Shown: piece after piece, positions 36,178-48,612 of the stretch | How the letters are laid out: each line of letters starts with the position of its first letter | Position numbering within the stretch: the first letter of the stretch is position 1 | From: Capsicum annuum | Lineage: Eukaryota; Streptophyta; Magnoliopsida; Solanales; Solanaceae | Reading direction: 5' to 3' | NCBI RefSeq assembly: GCF_002878395.1 | Contig: NW_025861042.1 | Span: 175,067 to 239,066 of the forward strand | Length of the DNA stretch: 64,000 nt | Position numbers and translations under genes: made by a program | Notes under the pieces: generated by a model | Seen by the model: the letters and a program-made list of their open reading frames with translations, nothing else | Databases searched by the model: none | What the model was told of the DNA's origin: nothing

Positions 36178-38611
36178 TATAACACTCCGTATTACCCTAC
36201 AATAATTTAAACCTCATTACATGAGTATTCATACATAAATTTTTCAAAATACACATTATTCCACAGTATATAGCCCACCAATTTATGGGAAATTATACTA
36301 GCTTTCCGATGATATAAGATTTGGATTAATTCGATAAACGAGTAAGAAGTTGTAGAGATTTTAAGTTTTAGTCTAGAGCACTATGATTTAGGCCCATAGT
36401 GCATCGCATAGAATTTTAAAATCACAATTGTCACTTTCCTAATAAAGCTCTGCGATCATGGCGCGTTGCGGAGGAGTCCCATTTTACATTTGGCAATTTC
36501 TAGTGAGCCAATGCGATGTCTCTGCATCGCGGTGAACTTTTGGGTCTCAATTAGTGGGAGACCACGATCCTACCGCATTGTGCCAATGGCCAAAATGGCG
36601 CTCATAAATTTCTAGTGGCTTGACGCGAACTTGGCACGTCACGCTGGAGCCATAAATTGGGGTTTTCAGTTTTTAGTTTTCAGGCCGAGTTTGTAAATTC
36701 ATTTAGGGGTATTGGGGCCTTTTTCCACATCCCTAATCAGCCTAAAATATGAGATTTAACCCCTAAGTAACCTAAATAATCATCATTTATTCAATTCCTC
36801 TCAAATTAAAGATCCCCTTTCTCAAGAACAAAAACCCTAGCTCTCAAATTTAAGCCAAATCTTAAGAACTCTCCATCAATCCTCTCAAATTCATTAACCC
36901 AGGTATGTTAGATGTTCATCTATGGGTTCCTTTCATCCATAGAGTCCAAGTACCTGATTTCAATTACAAATTTATAATCTTTCCAAGTTAGTATTAAGTA
37001 TTCAACCATGAATCTCCATGAATTACGATTCTACACCATGTATAAATGAAATTGTTGTTGTTATTCAAATCACCATGTTTTAATGTTATCATTCATTGAG
37101 TTAAATCATGATTTAGTTCTTTTCATGTTGAATTCTTATTATTACTATAAATTCCATAACATTCCAATGATTTGATTAAGCCACGAACTAGAAGTGTTTG
37201 ATAAATTTCTTACAAGAATGAGTATTTGATAAAGGTTTTTCATGCTAAGTCCTCTAAGTTTAATATTGTGTTACTAAGTTTGGTTTTGAGTCCTGGGGGT
37301 ATTGAATACCCAAAAACCATAGTTGTTTTACTTAGATTTATCTTAGTATCTTCAGAATAACTTCAAAATATATATTATGAGCATTACCAGATCAGTTAGT
37401 TAACCTCAGAATAGTCAGTAACTCAGTGTCATTTAGTTGGGAGTTGGATTTAGCACCGAGCGAGTGTAGGGATGGTGGCTTCCCTGTAAGATAGGCAGAG
37501 TCGCTAGTAATAGTCCCTAAAATCCAAAACTACGTAGCCAGCATAGGATATAAGGAGTCATCCATCAGTATAGGCTTGACTATCTTGCTGGGGTCACAAG
37601 TAAGATTAGACTTAATACCCTTAGTCATTCGAGAGAACATAGTATACCAGTTTAGTGGATCCATACAACCAGCATTAGTACCCGTGGCACGGTACTAACA
37701 CCCTTCTAACTGGTGGTACAGGTTGGACCCCAATTAGCTCAGATTAGGGCATGTCGGTTAGATGATACCTCCCACAGTCTCAGTCAAAATCTCAGTCATA
37801 GTCTAAATTTAGTTATTCAGTTTTAGTTATTTGACCAAGGCATACATATATTAGTGATTTAGTGTCAAATTTCAGTATCTACATACTATATTCAGAATAA
37901 TTTATATGCTTGGTCATGGATTTTCAGTATTTACAGCCTTTCATACATACTCAGTATTTACAGATTTCACTTATTCCCTTGTATCTATTGATTTAATGCA
38001 CTTTAGTTAGTACTTCATGTATTATATGTACATTCAGACAGTTATTATTCCTGTTCATGAAACCATGTATATTAGACTACCTTATTTAGCATACCAGTAC
38101 ATTCAAAGTACTGATCGCGTACTCTTTGTTTTGCACTATGATATATTATATTATAGTTTTGAACGTCTAATTCTGGGATCTCTCATAGATTTTGCAGACC
38201 CTCAGCAGTAGCAATGATGAGTCCTCATATTTTGAGGATAAATTATTTTACTTCATGTCTCTATTTCAATAGTTAGTGGAGTTAGTTGGGGCATGTCCCA
38301 TCAACTCTCAGTTAGTCAGTTTAGAGGATTTTCAGATACTATAGTCAGTTATTCAGTATTCAGACTTTATTTGATATATTAGTTAGTTATTTAGTTAATC
38401 AGTATTTTAATAAATTCAGACAATTGTTTTCCAGTTTTACGATTTAGTTTTGATCTCAGATATTAAAACCTTATGGCATAGCAGTTAATTTTTTGTAGTT
38501 ATGATTATGTTATTCAGTGCTCACAATAGATACCAGCTCATTGATTAGCTTGTCGTCCTTCAGGACTGTAAGCATCGTGTGACGCCCAGGGTGTACTCTC
38601 AGGGCATTACA
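36178..38611 (+). repeat. LTR 3 of the composite chromovirus
   Basis: Starts TATAACACTCC (TG worn to TA) and ends GGCATTACA, 2.43 kb. The conserved module is at 36299-36366 and the palindrome GCGATG-N6-CATCGC at 36513-36530. No PBS follows, so this is the true right end. The ORF at 38017-38211 is chance. Confidence 0.9.
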
Positions 38612-39620
38612 TTTTCATCCATGTGTTTTCCAATCTTCAAAGATGCTTTTGCATTAATTTTCTCAAATTTAAAGAGATGGAATAATAAATCATGATATTC
38701 CCAAAAGGTTAATCCAGTTAAGGCATTTATCTACAATTAGAGGTTAAACACTCTAACTTCTTGTCATTATTCTCTTTTCCCTAATTAGCTTCTTTATTCA
38801 AGAAAGTTAGATTTTAGGGCATGTTCTCAAGTCTGGAACTAGGAGATCTCATTAAACTTAAAAGAAAAGTGATATAATCACAAATCTGATATAAACTTGA
38901 CAACCCATAACCTAGATGTGAAATTCTTTCAAAGATCCTATTTTCCTAGTTATGGAGTTTCAGCCACTCATGATAAAAAAATAGATGAAAAAGTTTAATT
39001 TCATAATTAGAGGTTAAGACATACAGTGAAGAAATACAATATTTAAAAATCCAAATCCAAACCAAAAGCAATGTGTTTCACAGCTCCAAACTAATTTCTC
39101 CGCAATGCTTTTGTTAAAAATTTAATAATGTCGAAAGATATCTATTCTAATTAAAAGCAGGGTATTTATAAGCTCTAAGAAAGACGGGATGTAAATTTGA
39201 AAATTGGGATACCACATCATGGTTGATGGCTTGCTCGACGGTCCGTCAAGAGGGCAAAGTTTTACCAAATGAACCATCATTGGTTTCTAGAATCATCCTG
39301 ATCATTATTGATCTTGACGGCTTCAACAATGGTCTGCCATTAGTCTTTTGCACTACTCATCGCTTGCCTCATGATTTATATGTATTCTTTTTAGTCGGGA
39401 TATCAAAGGTGATAATCGTCGGAGCCTCGACGGTCTATTAGTTGAACTATCACCTAGTTCTAAATTATCAACCATTTTGCTTCTAGGTGACATTTGGCAT
39501 GATGATCAATTAGGAGACTGATGGCCTGTCAGTTCCTATGTCGCAGAAATCTCTTAGCTTAAAGTTCTGAGATTCGTTATCTTTGAGTTTGATTTTGAGA
39601 ACAAGTAGAAAATACATTTA
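38612..39620 (-). repeat. Probable continuation of the Athila-like LTR
   Basis: AT-rich sequence without a gene that begins where the composite chromovirus ends. It should be the other half of the LTR at 10472-10821. A GACGGTCCGTC palindrome lies at 39237-39247, with related GACGG/CCGTC words to about 39540. The outer end is not clear. An ORF at 39223-39441 has no family resemblance. The assignment rests mainly on the nesting logic. Confidence 0.45.
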
Positions 39621-39699
39621 AAACACTAATGGTTGCTGAAAAACTTGCAATTGTCCTTCCTTGAATTTGAAAAATATAAGGTCATGAGCCAGTAAATCA

Positions 39700-40075
39700 G
39701 AGACCTTGAGAATTGATGTGTTGAAAGAGTCAATAGAGTAAGTGAAATTCATCCAAGAGAAGTTGGTGACAACTTAGAATTGATAAAAGAAGTATACAAA
39801 AAAAAGGGTAAGAGATGTTCACTTTGAGAAGGGTGAGAAAGTTTTTCTTAAAGTATCAACTAGGAATTGTGTAATGCGGTTTAGGTGTAAAGAACTATTT
39901 TACGAAGAATTGTTATTCTAGATAAAGATATGAGGAAATTCAGAAATAAAGTGATCACTTCCATAAAGTTCCAGTTGAGGAACTATCCTATTGAGAAGGC
40001 CATGTTGGAGACTAAGGATGATATGTTCAAGAACTATCCTAATTTATTTATTGAGTCAGGTAATTCCTGCTTCTT
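39700..40075 (+). pseudogene. Integrase C-terminus and chromodomain of another chromovirus
   Basis: The plus strand reads DVHFEKGEKVFLKVSTRNCV at about 39811-39870, the DNA-binding part of gypsy integrase (usual form DLEFEVGDKVFLKVSPMKG). After an interruption comes KFRNKVITSIKFQLRNYPIE with KDDMFKNYPNLFIESGN at 39936-40065, a chromodomain end of a lineage different from the others here. The bulk of the element is missing upstream, where the Athila-like LTR abuts it. Confidence 0.75.
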
Positions 40076-43000
40076 TTTTCACACATTCTTGATAGTTGTA
40101 GTTCAGGGAAAAATAGGTGTCCAATTGAAATCTAAAGTAATGATCCAAAATATTATTATGCTTAATTGTAAAGTGAAAACCTCAGCTTAACCCTTCTTCA
40201 GGCCAAATTTGTGAAAATCAGGGCTAGCCAAGTTTTAGGCAGATTTTTAAGAAGTCATGGTCTAGAAAAATATGATAGTCATTTATATGTTTATAGATTG
40301 ATTTGAGTTGATTAAGTGTTATATGGTGAATTTAAAAGTAGTAGAAACTTTTGGTGAGTAAAATGGGTTAGTAGACGTTTGATTATGGCTATTACCATAA
40401 AATGATTAATACGTGATGTCAAAATTCAATAAGTGTTTTATTAAATGAATAAAGGTGGGAACCATTCTTGATCTACTATTTTAACATTGTTGCAGTGACT
40501 TATCCATTAGTGCAGTGACGTTGCCATAGTGATGGTCTATTTTACTTCAGTATCACTGCAACGTCAAATTATTTACTATAGATTGTCATTGTAGTGAAGA
40601 ATTCATTGTTGCGGCGATGAACACATAGTTTTCAAAGTTAAAATAGAAAAAGTAGCATTTTTCATTCCTAATATTTTGGTTTTTGTTGAAGGATTGAGAG
40701 AGGGTGATTTTCAGCACATTTGGGGATTTTACATCTTTGAGGTAAGGTTCTTTTGTCATTAACACTTGGTATTGCTTTCTTAGATTCTTCAAATTGTAAG
40801 GATCACAAATATGGTTGAAAATTTGGGTTTAACCATAAGTTTATGAATTGATGAGAATTTGTTGGAAATGACATAAATTTTTTTGTTATTGACTCTAGGT
40901 TGTTAGAAATCACTTCCTAACATAGAAATCTTTATTGTAATCATGAAATACGAAGAGTTTAAAGAGATTAAAGGGTACAAACCCCTAGAATGATGAACTA
41001 GGTTAATTTTATGGGTTTAAATTGATGGTGTGGAATTATGCATAGAAGTGGGGAATCTATAGTAAATTACATTTCTTTGTTGTTTATAGACCAAGAAAGA
41101 ACATAAATTGAAAGAAATGGCAAATATTTGGCCAATTAGTGCTTTCTGATGTGGATACAAAGTAGGTTATGGTTTAAATATAGTTATAGACTTGATTTGA
41201 CTTTGATGTTGATTTGCGTTTAATGTTGTGATTAGTTGTAGTAATCCTCTAGGTCATTTCCTCAATATTTGAATGTTTTAGGAATTTCTAGCCTTCCCAT
41301 AGAGGCTACGGGTTAGTATGACTCGTTAGCACTATCAGTTCAGTTTTAGGGAGTTTATTTAGGTTTTAATCCCACTTCTCTATTTTGGACCTTTTGAAGT
41401 TGATAAATTGGTCTTGGACCAAAACTCCTAATAAATGAATTCAGATGAAATTTTGATAGTATCCTTAACTCCAGAACATAGATCTTAGGTTGGAGGACCT
41501 TGGTTTGGGTCCTAAGGCTGTCGGAGTTATTTTGGGTTATTGGTCTTAAATCACACATTGGGTTTTAAGATCACATTTCATCAAAACAATCTCCATTGTA
41601 AATTTCATAGATTTCATTGAGTCTAGAATTCCATTTTTGATGGTATTATAACCATGTCCTTTGGACCAATAAAATATATAAATTAACATATGCCAATTAC
41701 GGAATAGTATTGTAACCACAACCTTGGTCCCAATTATATATATAAATTAACATATGCCAATACCTTAATTGGGGGAACTAGGGTAAATAAGGCCACAATG
41801 TTCCAATTTATTTTTTTATTTAAGTTCGACATTTTTTGTTATACCTTATATTTCTCTCCAGTACTGGTTAGAGTATATAGGTCTGATGGTTACTGGAGGT
41901 CCTAGTTTAGGACCAGGTAGTATATATGAATATCTAAGTCCCCTATGGGCATATTTATCTGATGATCCATGATATCTTTAAAAGATGGTTATCATAGGTT
42001 TTGACCTTGCAAGATATTAAGCTGAAGGGGGTGTATACACTAGGTATGGTTTTTCACTTTATTGATTTGGTATTATTTCTTTACACTGCATTCTTTTATT
42101 AATATGCATTTCCTATCATTAGTAATTGTATTTGGCATATGTATCTATCGTATTATGGGGGACTGTATAGGTACGGGTTATGGTTACAATTTAGTGAGAA
42201 TTTTCTAGCACCTTCTATGCTTATGGGGGACTGATTAGGTTATTGGTTGTCAGAGCTAGCCTATTATAATATTATTGATTATCACTGTATTATTCGTAGT
42301 AGGATGATTATGGACTGGTACTTGTGGTTACTGGTATATTCCTGATTCTTTTTCTCTGTTATAGTAATATACCTTATCGTTACGTTTCTCTCATGATAAG
42401 TCACACATCAGTTAAAGACCCCAATTTTTCTAGTGTTAGATTCCTTATTTAGTTATGATCCTTGAGAAGTTAGGTTGGCTATATTTGAGTTCAGTTATAC
42501 ATATGCGTGTGTATAGCATGGTCATAATCCCTCTCCTTCCTTAACTATTCTTATTGTATATATATAATTTTGGCTTTCTATTACTATTATATACCCTTCT
42601 TTCACTCTTCATTTGTGTATTGACTAGTGACATACAATATTGCACTTTTATCCCTAATTATTGTTAAAATAAGATAGTTATTCTTTTGAATTCCTTATCA
42701 CTATAATGTATTGGTTCTTGGATAGTTTCCTGTAGTTTATATTTCTTCCTTACATGTTATTTATGCATGCATTATCTTTGGAGCAGAGTCATACGGTGCC
42801 TATTGAGTACCATATATTTGGTAAATATACTACACTTCTGCAGCCAGTAGATCATAGTATGAGTTCTCTCTGTTTATGTGTTCATTATATAGAGCAGCCA
42901 TGGATTAGAGATTTAGGGTAAGCTCCTTATGTTCGAAGTTTTCCTGCTCTAGCTCTTATTGTTGGATGGATCTTTATCTTATATTTTAGAGAGAACTTTG

Positions 43001-43173
43001 CATATATTTCTTTTAAACTTTAGTGGTACTCATATTGTATTAGAAGCTATTGTACTAACTTCACCATGTTTGGGGTTATATATTTATAATAGACTTTTGA
43101 TAAAAAAAAATTCCATTGTTTTTCTTCTCTTCTCTTGATAGTTCATTACTTGTTATTCTGGATTATGGGTTGG
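40076..43173 (+). other. AT-rich non-coding stretch, possible LTR of the chromovirus tail
   Basis: 3.1 kb without a recognisable gene. It directly follows a chromodomain end, so an LTR is expected. A duplicated AT-rich 29-31 base segment (ATATATAAATTAACATATGCC core) occurs near 41670-41700 and 41735-41765. Later text near 42790-43010 (a short TACTGCAGCCAG-like box, then GATTAGAGATTTAGGGTAAGC) resembles the downstream half of plant LTRs, but I could not fix either end. ORFs at 40586-40792 and 41355-41558 have no visible family match. Confidence 0.35.
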
Positions 43174-43431
43174 TATAATACCCCGAACTTTTTTTAAGTC
43201 AAATCTAGTCTCTACAAGAATTATTGATGACTTACTAAATGATTAATATTTAAATCAGATATAATTCCCCTATTTTGACTCTTTAGCATGTGGAAAATTA
43301 AATTAGTTTTCCAACGATAACAATTTCATCCAAATCCGGTATCGGGGTAGAAAGTTATGGCCGAAATATAGAAAGTACTCAAAATTGACTAGGTGAGATG
43401 GTGTGAGCTGACGGACCGTCAAGCTAGCGAT
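43174..43431 (+). repeat. 5' end of a plus-strand LTR, cut by the next element
   Basis: TATAATACCCCGAAC resembles the LTR start TGTAATACCCC. The conserved module is at 43304-43362 and a TGACGGACCGTCA palindrome at 43409-43421. It stops where TGTAACACC of the minus-strand LTR begins, only 10 bases after the palindrome. The rest should lie beyond 64000. Confidence 0.65.
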
Positions 43432-46400
43432 TGTAACACCCCAATTTTTTGAACCGAAATGCTACACGGTGCTCATGACCTCGAAGGACCACAAGCTAAC
43501 CCATGAATAATATCTGTACCTGTATACTGCATAATATAACATGAAAATGCAGAAAACATGTACTGCAAGGCCGTAAGGTTCAACTGAATAAACATCAAAT
43601 AAGAATAATATCTTAAAATGGTATAACAATACCAAAACAAAACTGTAATAACTGTCTAACATGTTGTAGTCCTAAAGCCTCTAAACTATCTGAATAAGGA
43701 GTTGATGGATCATGTCTCCAACTAACTCCATCTAACAACTGAAATAAACTAAAATGATAAATGAAGTAATATTCATATAGTCTCGAATGAGAAAGACTCA
43801 CTGCAACTCTGAATACTAGAATTCTACTACTGATCTGGAGCTCGTGGCTCTAAACCTATGATGTAACAAAAAAGAAAGCACCATAGTGCAAATGCGTCAG
43901 TATGTTTGAATGTACTGAGTATACGAGTATGGTAGGCTAAATACAAAGGGTTATATGCATGAATAATACTGACTTATATGAATGTGAGAATATATACATG
44001 CATCGGTAACTATAACTGAAGACGTAGAGATACTGACTACTGAGTCTGAATACTGATAACATAAGTTTACTAATACTGAGCTACTGAAAGAATGATTTAA
44101 CTGATATTAATATGTAAATTACTAATAAGTGATGGATTTGATGTTGTATTACTTAGTATTGAGAGATTGATATTGCATTACTGATATTGAATGATTGTTT
44201 ATGACAGTTTGAATTTTGAAGAATTGGTTTGATTGACTGTATCTGACAGTCCTGCTATACTGAAATCTGAAGAACTATCTGAGTTCTTTTACTGAGACTT
44301 TGACTGAAATTGAAACTATGGGAAGTAGTTGTCTAATCGATATGCCCCAATAATGCATATAGCTAAGTTGGGGTCCAGTCTCTGCCCCAACTGGAGAGGT
44401 GTCAATACCAGGCCATTGGTAAGGATAGCTGTGAGTGACCCTTATCTGGAAGGTACTCAAATGAGCATGGTGGGAACCCTAAACTGACAGGTTAAGCCAC
44501 CTCATCAACCCTAATCTGACAGGTTAAGATGTCTTAACCTACGCTGGCTACGTAGTTCTAGAACACAAGGATGACTGCTAAGAATCACACCTTAAACTGG
44601 TAGGTCAGTTCCCATTCTTGGGTTCACTCAGTGCTAACTTCTACTCCCATCTGAAGAGACTGAACATGAATAACTAAAATGAACTGATTCTGAGTTTGGC
44701 GATTTACAGAGAGCACTATAGTTATTAAGATTTTACTTGGAATACTGTAAAATTCTACTTTCTATCTGAATAAGCCTGACTCTACAAGCTGATGAGGTTA
44801 CTGAGGTTTTGAACTGAATACTACTAATAAATGATAACTAGCTGAGAATACAGCTCTTTCTGAGTACTAAGTTTATGAGATTTCTGAGAGTACTGAATTA
44901 CGAAGATTACTGAAGTTACTTAGAGCACCAGAATTTCTGAAGCTTCCGATATCACTAAGTATTGAGATTAACTAAGATTTACTGAGATTAACTGGGTTAC
45001 TGAACTTTCCTGAGTCACATGACTGACTGAGTTCTATGGAACATGGCATGACAAAGAGTATCGTGAAAAATTACATGGATCTAGGCACATAACTATAGTT
45101 TTCAGGTACGAATACCTCCATGACTCGATGTAATGAAACTGACTCACACATGACACGACTTGATCGCAGGATCAGAGTCTACAATTCACAATATCATAAG
45201 TAGGGGATATTATACTTCATGTATTTATTCAAAATATCAAACATGGTAGGGGAAAGCTTGGATATATTTCATTTACATAATTCATATCTCCATTATCATA
45301 CATGCTTCATACCACAACAATAACAACACATAAATAGCATGGAAATCCATACTGAAGTGTAAAGCTAACATGGACTTGTCATTTAGATATCATGGAATTA
45401 TGTAAATATGAATTTCTAGCATCCTAGGCATTTTATCAAACACCTTGCATGCATTCTTTAAGGTATAGGTGGATTTCATACTTGCATCATATCAAACCAT
45501 CCAACGTTTGTGTTTTTGAACTAACTACCACATATATTCCATGAAAACACCTTTAGATATCATCTTGAAACTTAAACAACAATCATCAACAAGTACATGC
45601 TCATATCACCATAAAAAGTTTACAAAATAACATTTAAACGCATGATTATTGAGCTCTATGAATGAATTGAATCCATAGATGAACAATACGCGTACCTTAG
45701 AAAAGAAACCTTGATGATTTGCTAGAGATTTCTTGGATTGGGAAACTTAATTCTCGATTATCGTGGAAAAAGGCTTGAATCTTGCTTTTGAGAGATGAGT
45801 TTGATGGAAACCCTAATCTTGTGGTTGAGAGTGTAATAACGGGTTTTTTTAGATGCTTAACTGAAGAAAAAAGCGAAAAATTATGCCTCTTTATGGTTAT
45901 AAGTCGTGGAAGGTGAAGGAAATTACCAAAATACCCTTATGAAATAAATTCCAAGTTGCTGAAAAATCATCGCTGACGACATTGGTGATAGGGCATCAGA
46001 CTTGTGATAAGTTGTAAAAATGTCATCAAATTTGTGATAAGTTATCACAAATGTCGTCCCTTGGGAGCTGGTTTCTTACTAAGGTTAACGACCTTCGTGA
46101 TAGGGCATCACAAATGTGATAAGCTATCACAAATATCGTCACTTAGGAGCTGGTTTCTGCCTAAGGCTAATGACTTTCGTGGTAGGGCGTCACAATCATA
46201 ATAAGCTATCACAAATGTCGTCACTTAAGAGACCTTAGTGATAGGGAGTCACAAATGTGATAAGCTACCATGAATGTCATCACACTATTTCCAGCCTGAC
46301 ATACTGGAGTAAAATAGGCAGAACTCTTAGCTCCGATATTGAATTTAGGCGAAATTGGTATCATTAGAAATTTAATTGAAATAGCTTTCATTTGATATAT

Positions 46401-46667
46401 AGTAAGACACCCACTTTGTTATATAAAATGAGTTATGGTCGATTGAATTTGACCCAAGTTTTTATGCTCTCTACAACTTGAATGATAGGAAAACTTTCAA
46501 TTTGTACTTGAGTTAGGGGACCTCTATGATCTAAATTCATGCTCAAATAGATTCCCACATCACATAATTGATTAATGCACTAAAGTTATATAGGATTTGG
46601 GGCTTTTAAAACAAAGACGCATAGGAATAATGGATTTTCATTCTAGTCTAACATGTGGGGTATTACA
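43432..46667 (-). repeat. LTR, long-LTR family copy 1 (3.24 kb)
   Basis: TGTAACACC to GGTATTACA, followed by TATCTCCTCCTTGGG (a PPT in minus sense), so this is the 3' LTR of the minus-strand element. It contains 82-bp repeats (46004-46290) and the module at 46316-46372. The ORFs at 43462-43801, 44275-44460 and 46004-46201 are chance. Confidence 0.9.
46004..46290 (-). repeat. 82-bp repeats with TGTGATAAGCTATCACA palindrome, copy 1
   Basis: Clear unit starts at 46086 and 46168 (82 bp apart), with worn partial units on both sides. The palindrome is exact at 46115-46131. A second palindrome of GTGATAGGGCATCAC type occurs in each unit. Confidence 0.85.
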
Positions 46668-47675
46668 ATATCTCCTCCTTGGGAACATTCGTCCTAGAAT
46701 GATACTAGCTTAGATGAGAGAAAAAACAACTTACACGAATATATTGCATGAATGACTGATCATGATTTCATGGCTGACATTACTAAAAACTGAGTATATC
46801 ATACTGTACATGCATATCTGATTCATGGGTAGATGATTTATAAATGTAGGACTGAGTGTTTCGATAAACTGAGTTTCTCAAACAGAGAATGCATATCTGA
46901 TGCTTAATTGATAAGTTGAATCCATGCATATCTGTTGCATGATTCTATGACTAACATGATATCTGAATGCATGACTGAAAGTACTGGTAAGCTGATCACA
47001 CATATTTGAAGCGGGAATACATAACTGAACTGACTCATGAACATGCGACTGAACATACAATGGTAAAGGCACTAAGATTGAACTGAAACATGAGAATATG
47101 ACTGATTCTGCAACATTACATATGGATTGAACATCATGAATTGAACTGAACCTCTGAATACTTGACTTACAACTGAGGTCTAACTTAAGGGTCAACTTAT
47201 GAGTACTTTCTATTCTAGACTGAATTTGTTATGCAAGGAGAAATTGAAAGATCTAAGACATGATAGCGTTAAGAGAAGGTGGGGTATCTCCCTTTTGGGA
47301 TGATATGTCCCTCTAAGAAACGCTTACCTTACGGAGATACTGGGTGATGCACAGGGTATCTACGAACTAGATTATAGCTAAAATTTGGGGGTCTGAAACT
47401 AATGCATGAGATTGACTGAACTAGCAACTACTAGGAGGTTCTACCTTGAAATAGTTACATTCTTTGAGATTTTCGATAGCATGATAGATGCTTGGATGAG
47501 AAAACAAGATACACAAATCTGACTGATCACTAGCACGACATGAATACTAAAAGAAGGGAAACTGTTCCTAAAACATCTCATAGCCTCCTGTACATAGTGT
47601 GGTGCACAACACATGCATGTACAAGACTCTACTAGAAGTGACTTTCAGACCTCCTAGGACTCGATTGAACCTTAG
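46668..47675 (-). other. Short non-coding internal region between LTRs
   Basis: About 1 kb. From the PPT end it holds a CTGA/ATGCAT-rich tail matching 1-235. A second PPT-like motif lies at 47281-47300 (TATCTCCCTTTTGGGA). After it comes a leader homologous to that before gag in elements 1 and 2 (47500-47675, with CATGTACAAGACTCTACTAG). Gag and pol are completely absent. The ORF at 46878-47195 lies in the repetitive tail and resembles no protein family I know. Confidence 0.7.
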
Positions 47676-47687
47676 ACTTTGATACCA
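47676..47687 (-). other. PBS of the long-LTR family
   Basis: TGGTATCAAAGT on the minus strand, two bases from TGGTATCAGAGC, 4 bases from the LTR start at 47692. Confidence 0.75.
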
Positions 47688-47691
47688 AGTT

Positions 47692-48606
47692 TGTAATACC
47701 CTGATTTTCTAAATCGAAATGCTACATGGTGCTCATGACCCCAAAGGACCATAAGCTAACCCAGGACTGATATCTGTACCTGTATGAAACATAATACTAC
47801 ATGAAAATATGGAAAACATTTACTACATGGCCATAAGGTTCAACTAAATAAACATCAAATAAGAATAATATCTAAAAATAGTATAAAATACCAAAACAAA
47901 ACTGTAATAACTGTTTGACATGCTATAGTTTGAAAGCCTCTAAATTGTTTGAATAAGGAGTTGATGGAACATGTCTATAACTAATCCATCTAACAACTGA
48001 CATAAACTAATATGATAAATGAAGTAATAATCATATAGTCTTCGAATGAGAAGGACTCACTATAACTCTGAACACTGGAATACTACTACTGATCTGGAGC
48101 TCATGCCTATGAACCTATGGTGTAACATAAGAGAAAACACCATAGCTCAAATGCATTAGTATGTCTGAATGTACTGAGTATATGAGTGAGGTAGGCTAAA
48201 TTCAACGGGTTATATGCATGAACAATACTGACTGATAAGAACGTGAGAATACATCCATGCTTACGTAACTGTAACTGAACTCGTGAAGATACTAACTACT
48301 GAGTTTGAATACTAATAACATGATTTTACTAATATTGAGATACTGAAAGACTGAGTTTACTGATATTGATATGTAAATTACTAATAAGTGATAGATCTGA
48401 TACTGTATTATTAAATATTGAGAGACTGATATTGCATTACTGATAAAGAATGATTGTTTCTGACAGTTCGAATTATGAAGAACTGGTCTGATTGATTGTA
48501 TCTGACAGTCCTGATATACTAAAATTTAATGAACTATCTGAGTTCTTTTACTGAGACTGAGACTGAAACAGAGACCAAGGGAAGTAGTTGTCTAAACGAC
48601 ATGCCC
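47692..48606 (-). repeat. Truncated LTR, long-LTR family copy 2 (about 0.9 kb)
   Basis: Only the PBS-proximal 0.9 kb of the LTR is present, from TGTAATACC to GACATGCCCCAA. It then joins CCAAGTTTG, the PBS-side flank of a further LTR. The short CCAA shared at the join suggests illegitimate recombination that removed the rest of this LTR and whatever lay between. Confidence 0.8.
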
Positions 48607-48612
48607 CAAGTT

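Larger units (their letters stand above)
10822..38611 (+). mobile_element. Composite chromovirus: LTR - internal A - LTR - internal B - LTR
   Basis: A plus-strand Ty3/gypsy chromovirus with three LTRs of about 2.3-2.4 kb and two separate gag-pol regions. LTR 1 is 10822-11206 plus 21726-23668, split by element 2. LTR 2 is 28720-31133 and LTR 3 is 36178-38611. Internal A is 23669-28719 and B is 31134-36177. Each internal region has its own PBS after the preceding LTR and its own PPT before the next. Adjacent copies sharing one LTR are known products of unequal recombination between LTRs. A and B both contain many stops, so neither could supply proteins. Confidence 0.85.

Noticed and set aside
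10817..38616. Target-site duplication for the composite chromovirus (TTTGT against TTTTC)
   Set aside because: Only 3 of 5 bases agree, and the LTR start base is uncertain. Not enough to call.
43462..43801. Overlapping hydrophobic minus-strand ORFs resembling small membrane proteins
   Set aside because: They lie in the LTR end shared by all copies. Frames are not kept in the other LTRs (for example at 47700-48060), so they are chance products of AT-rich, TCAGT-rich text.
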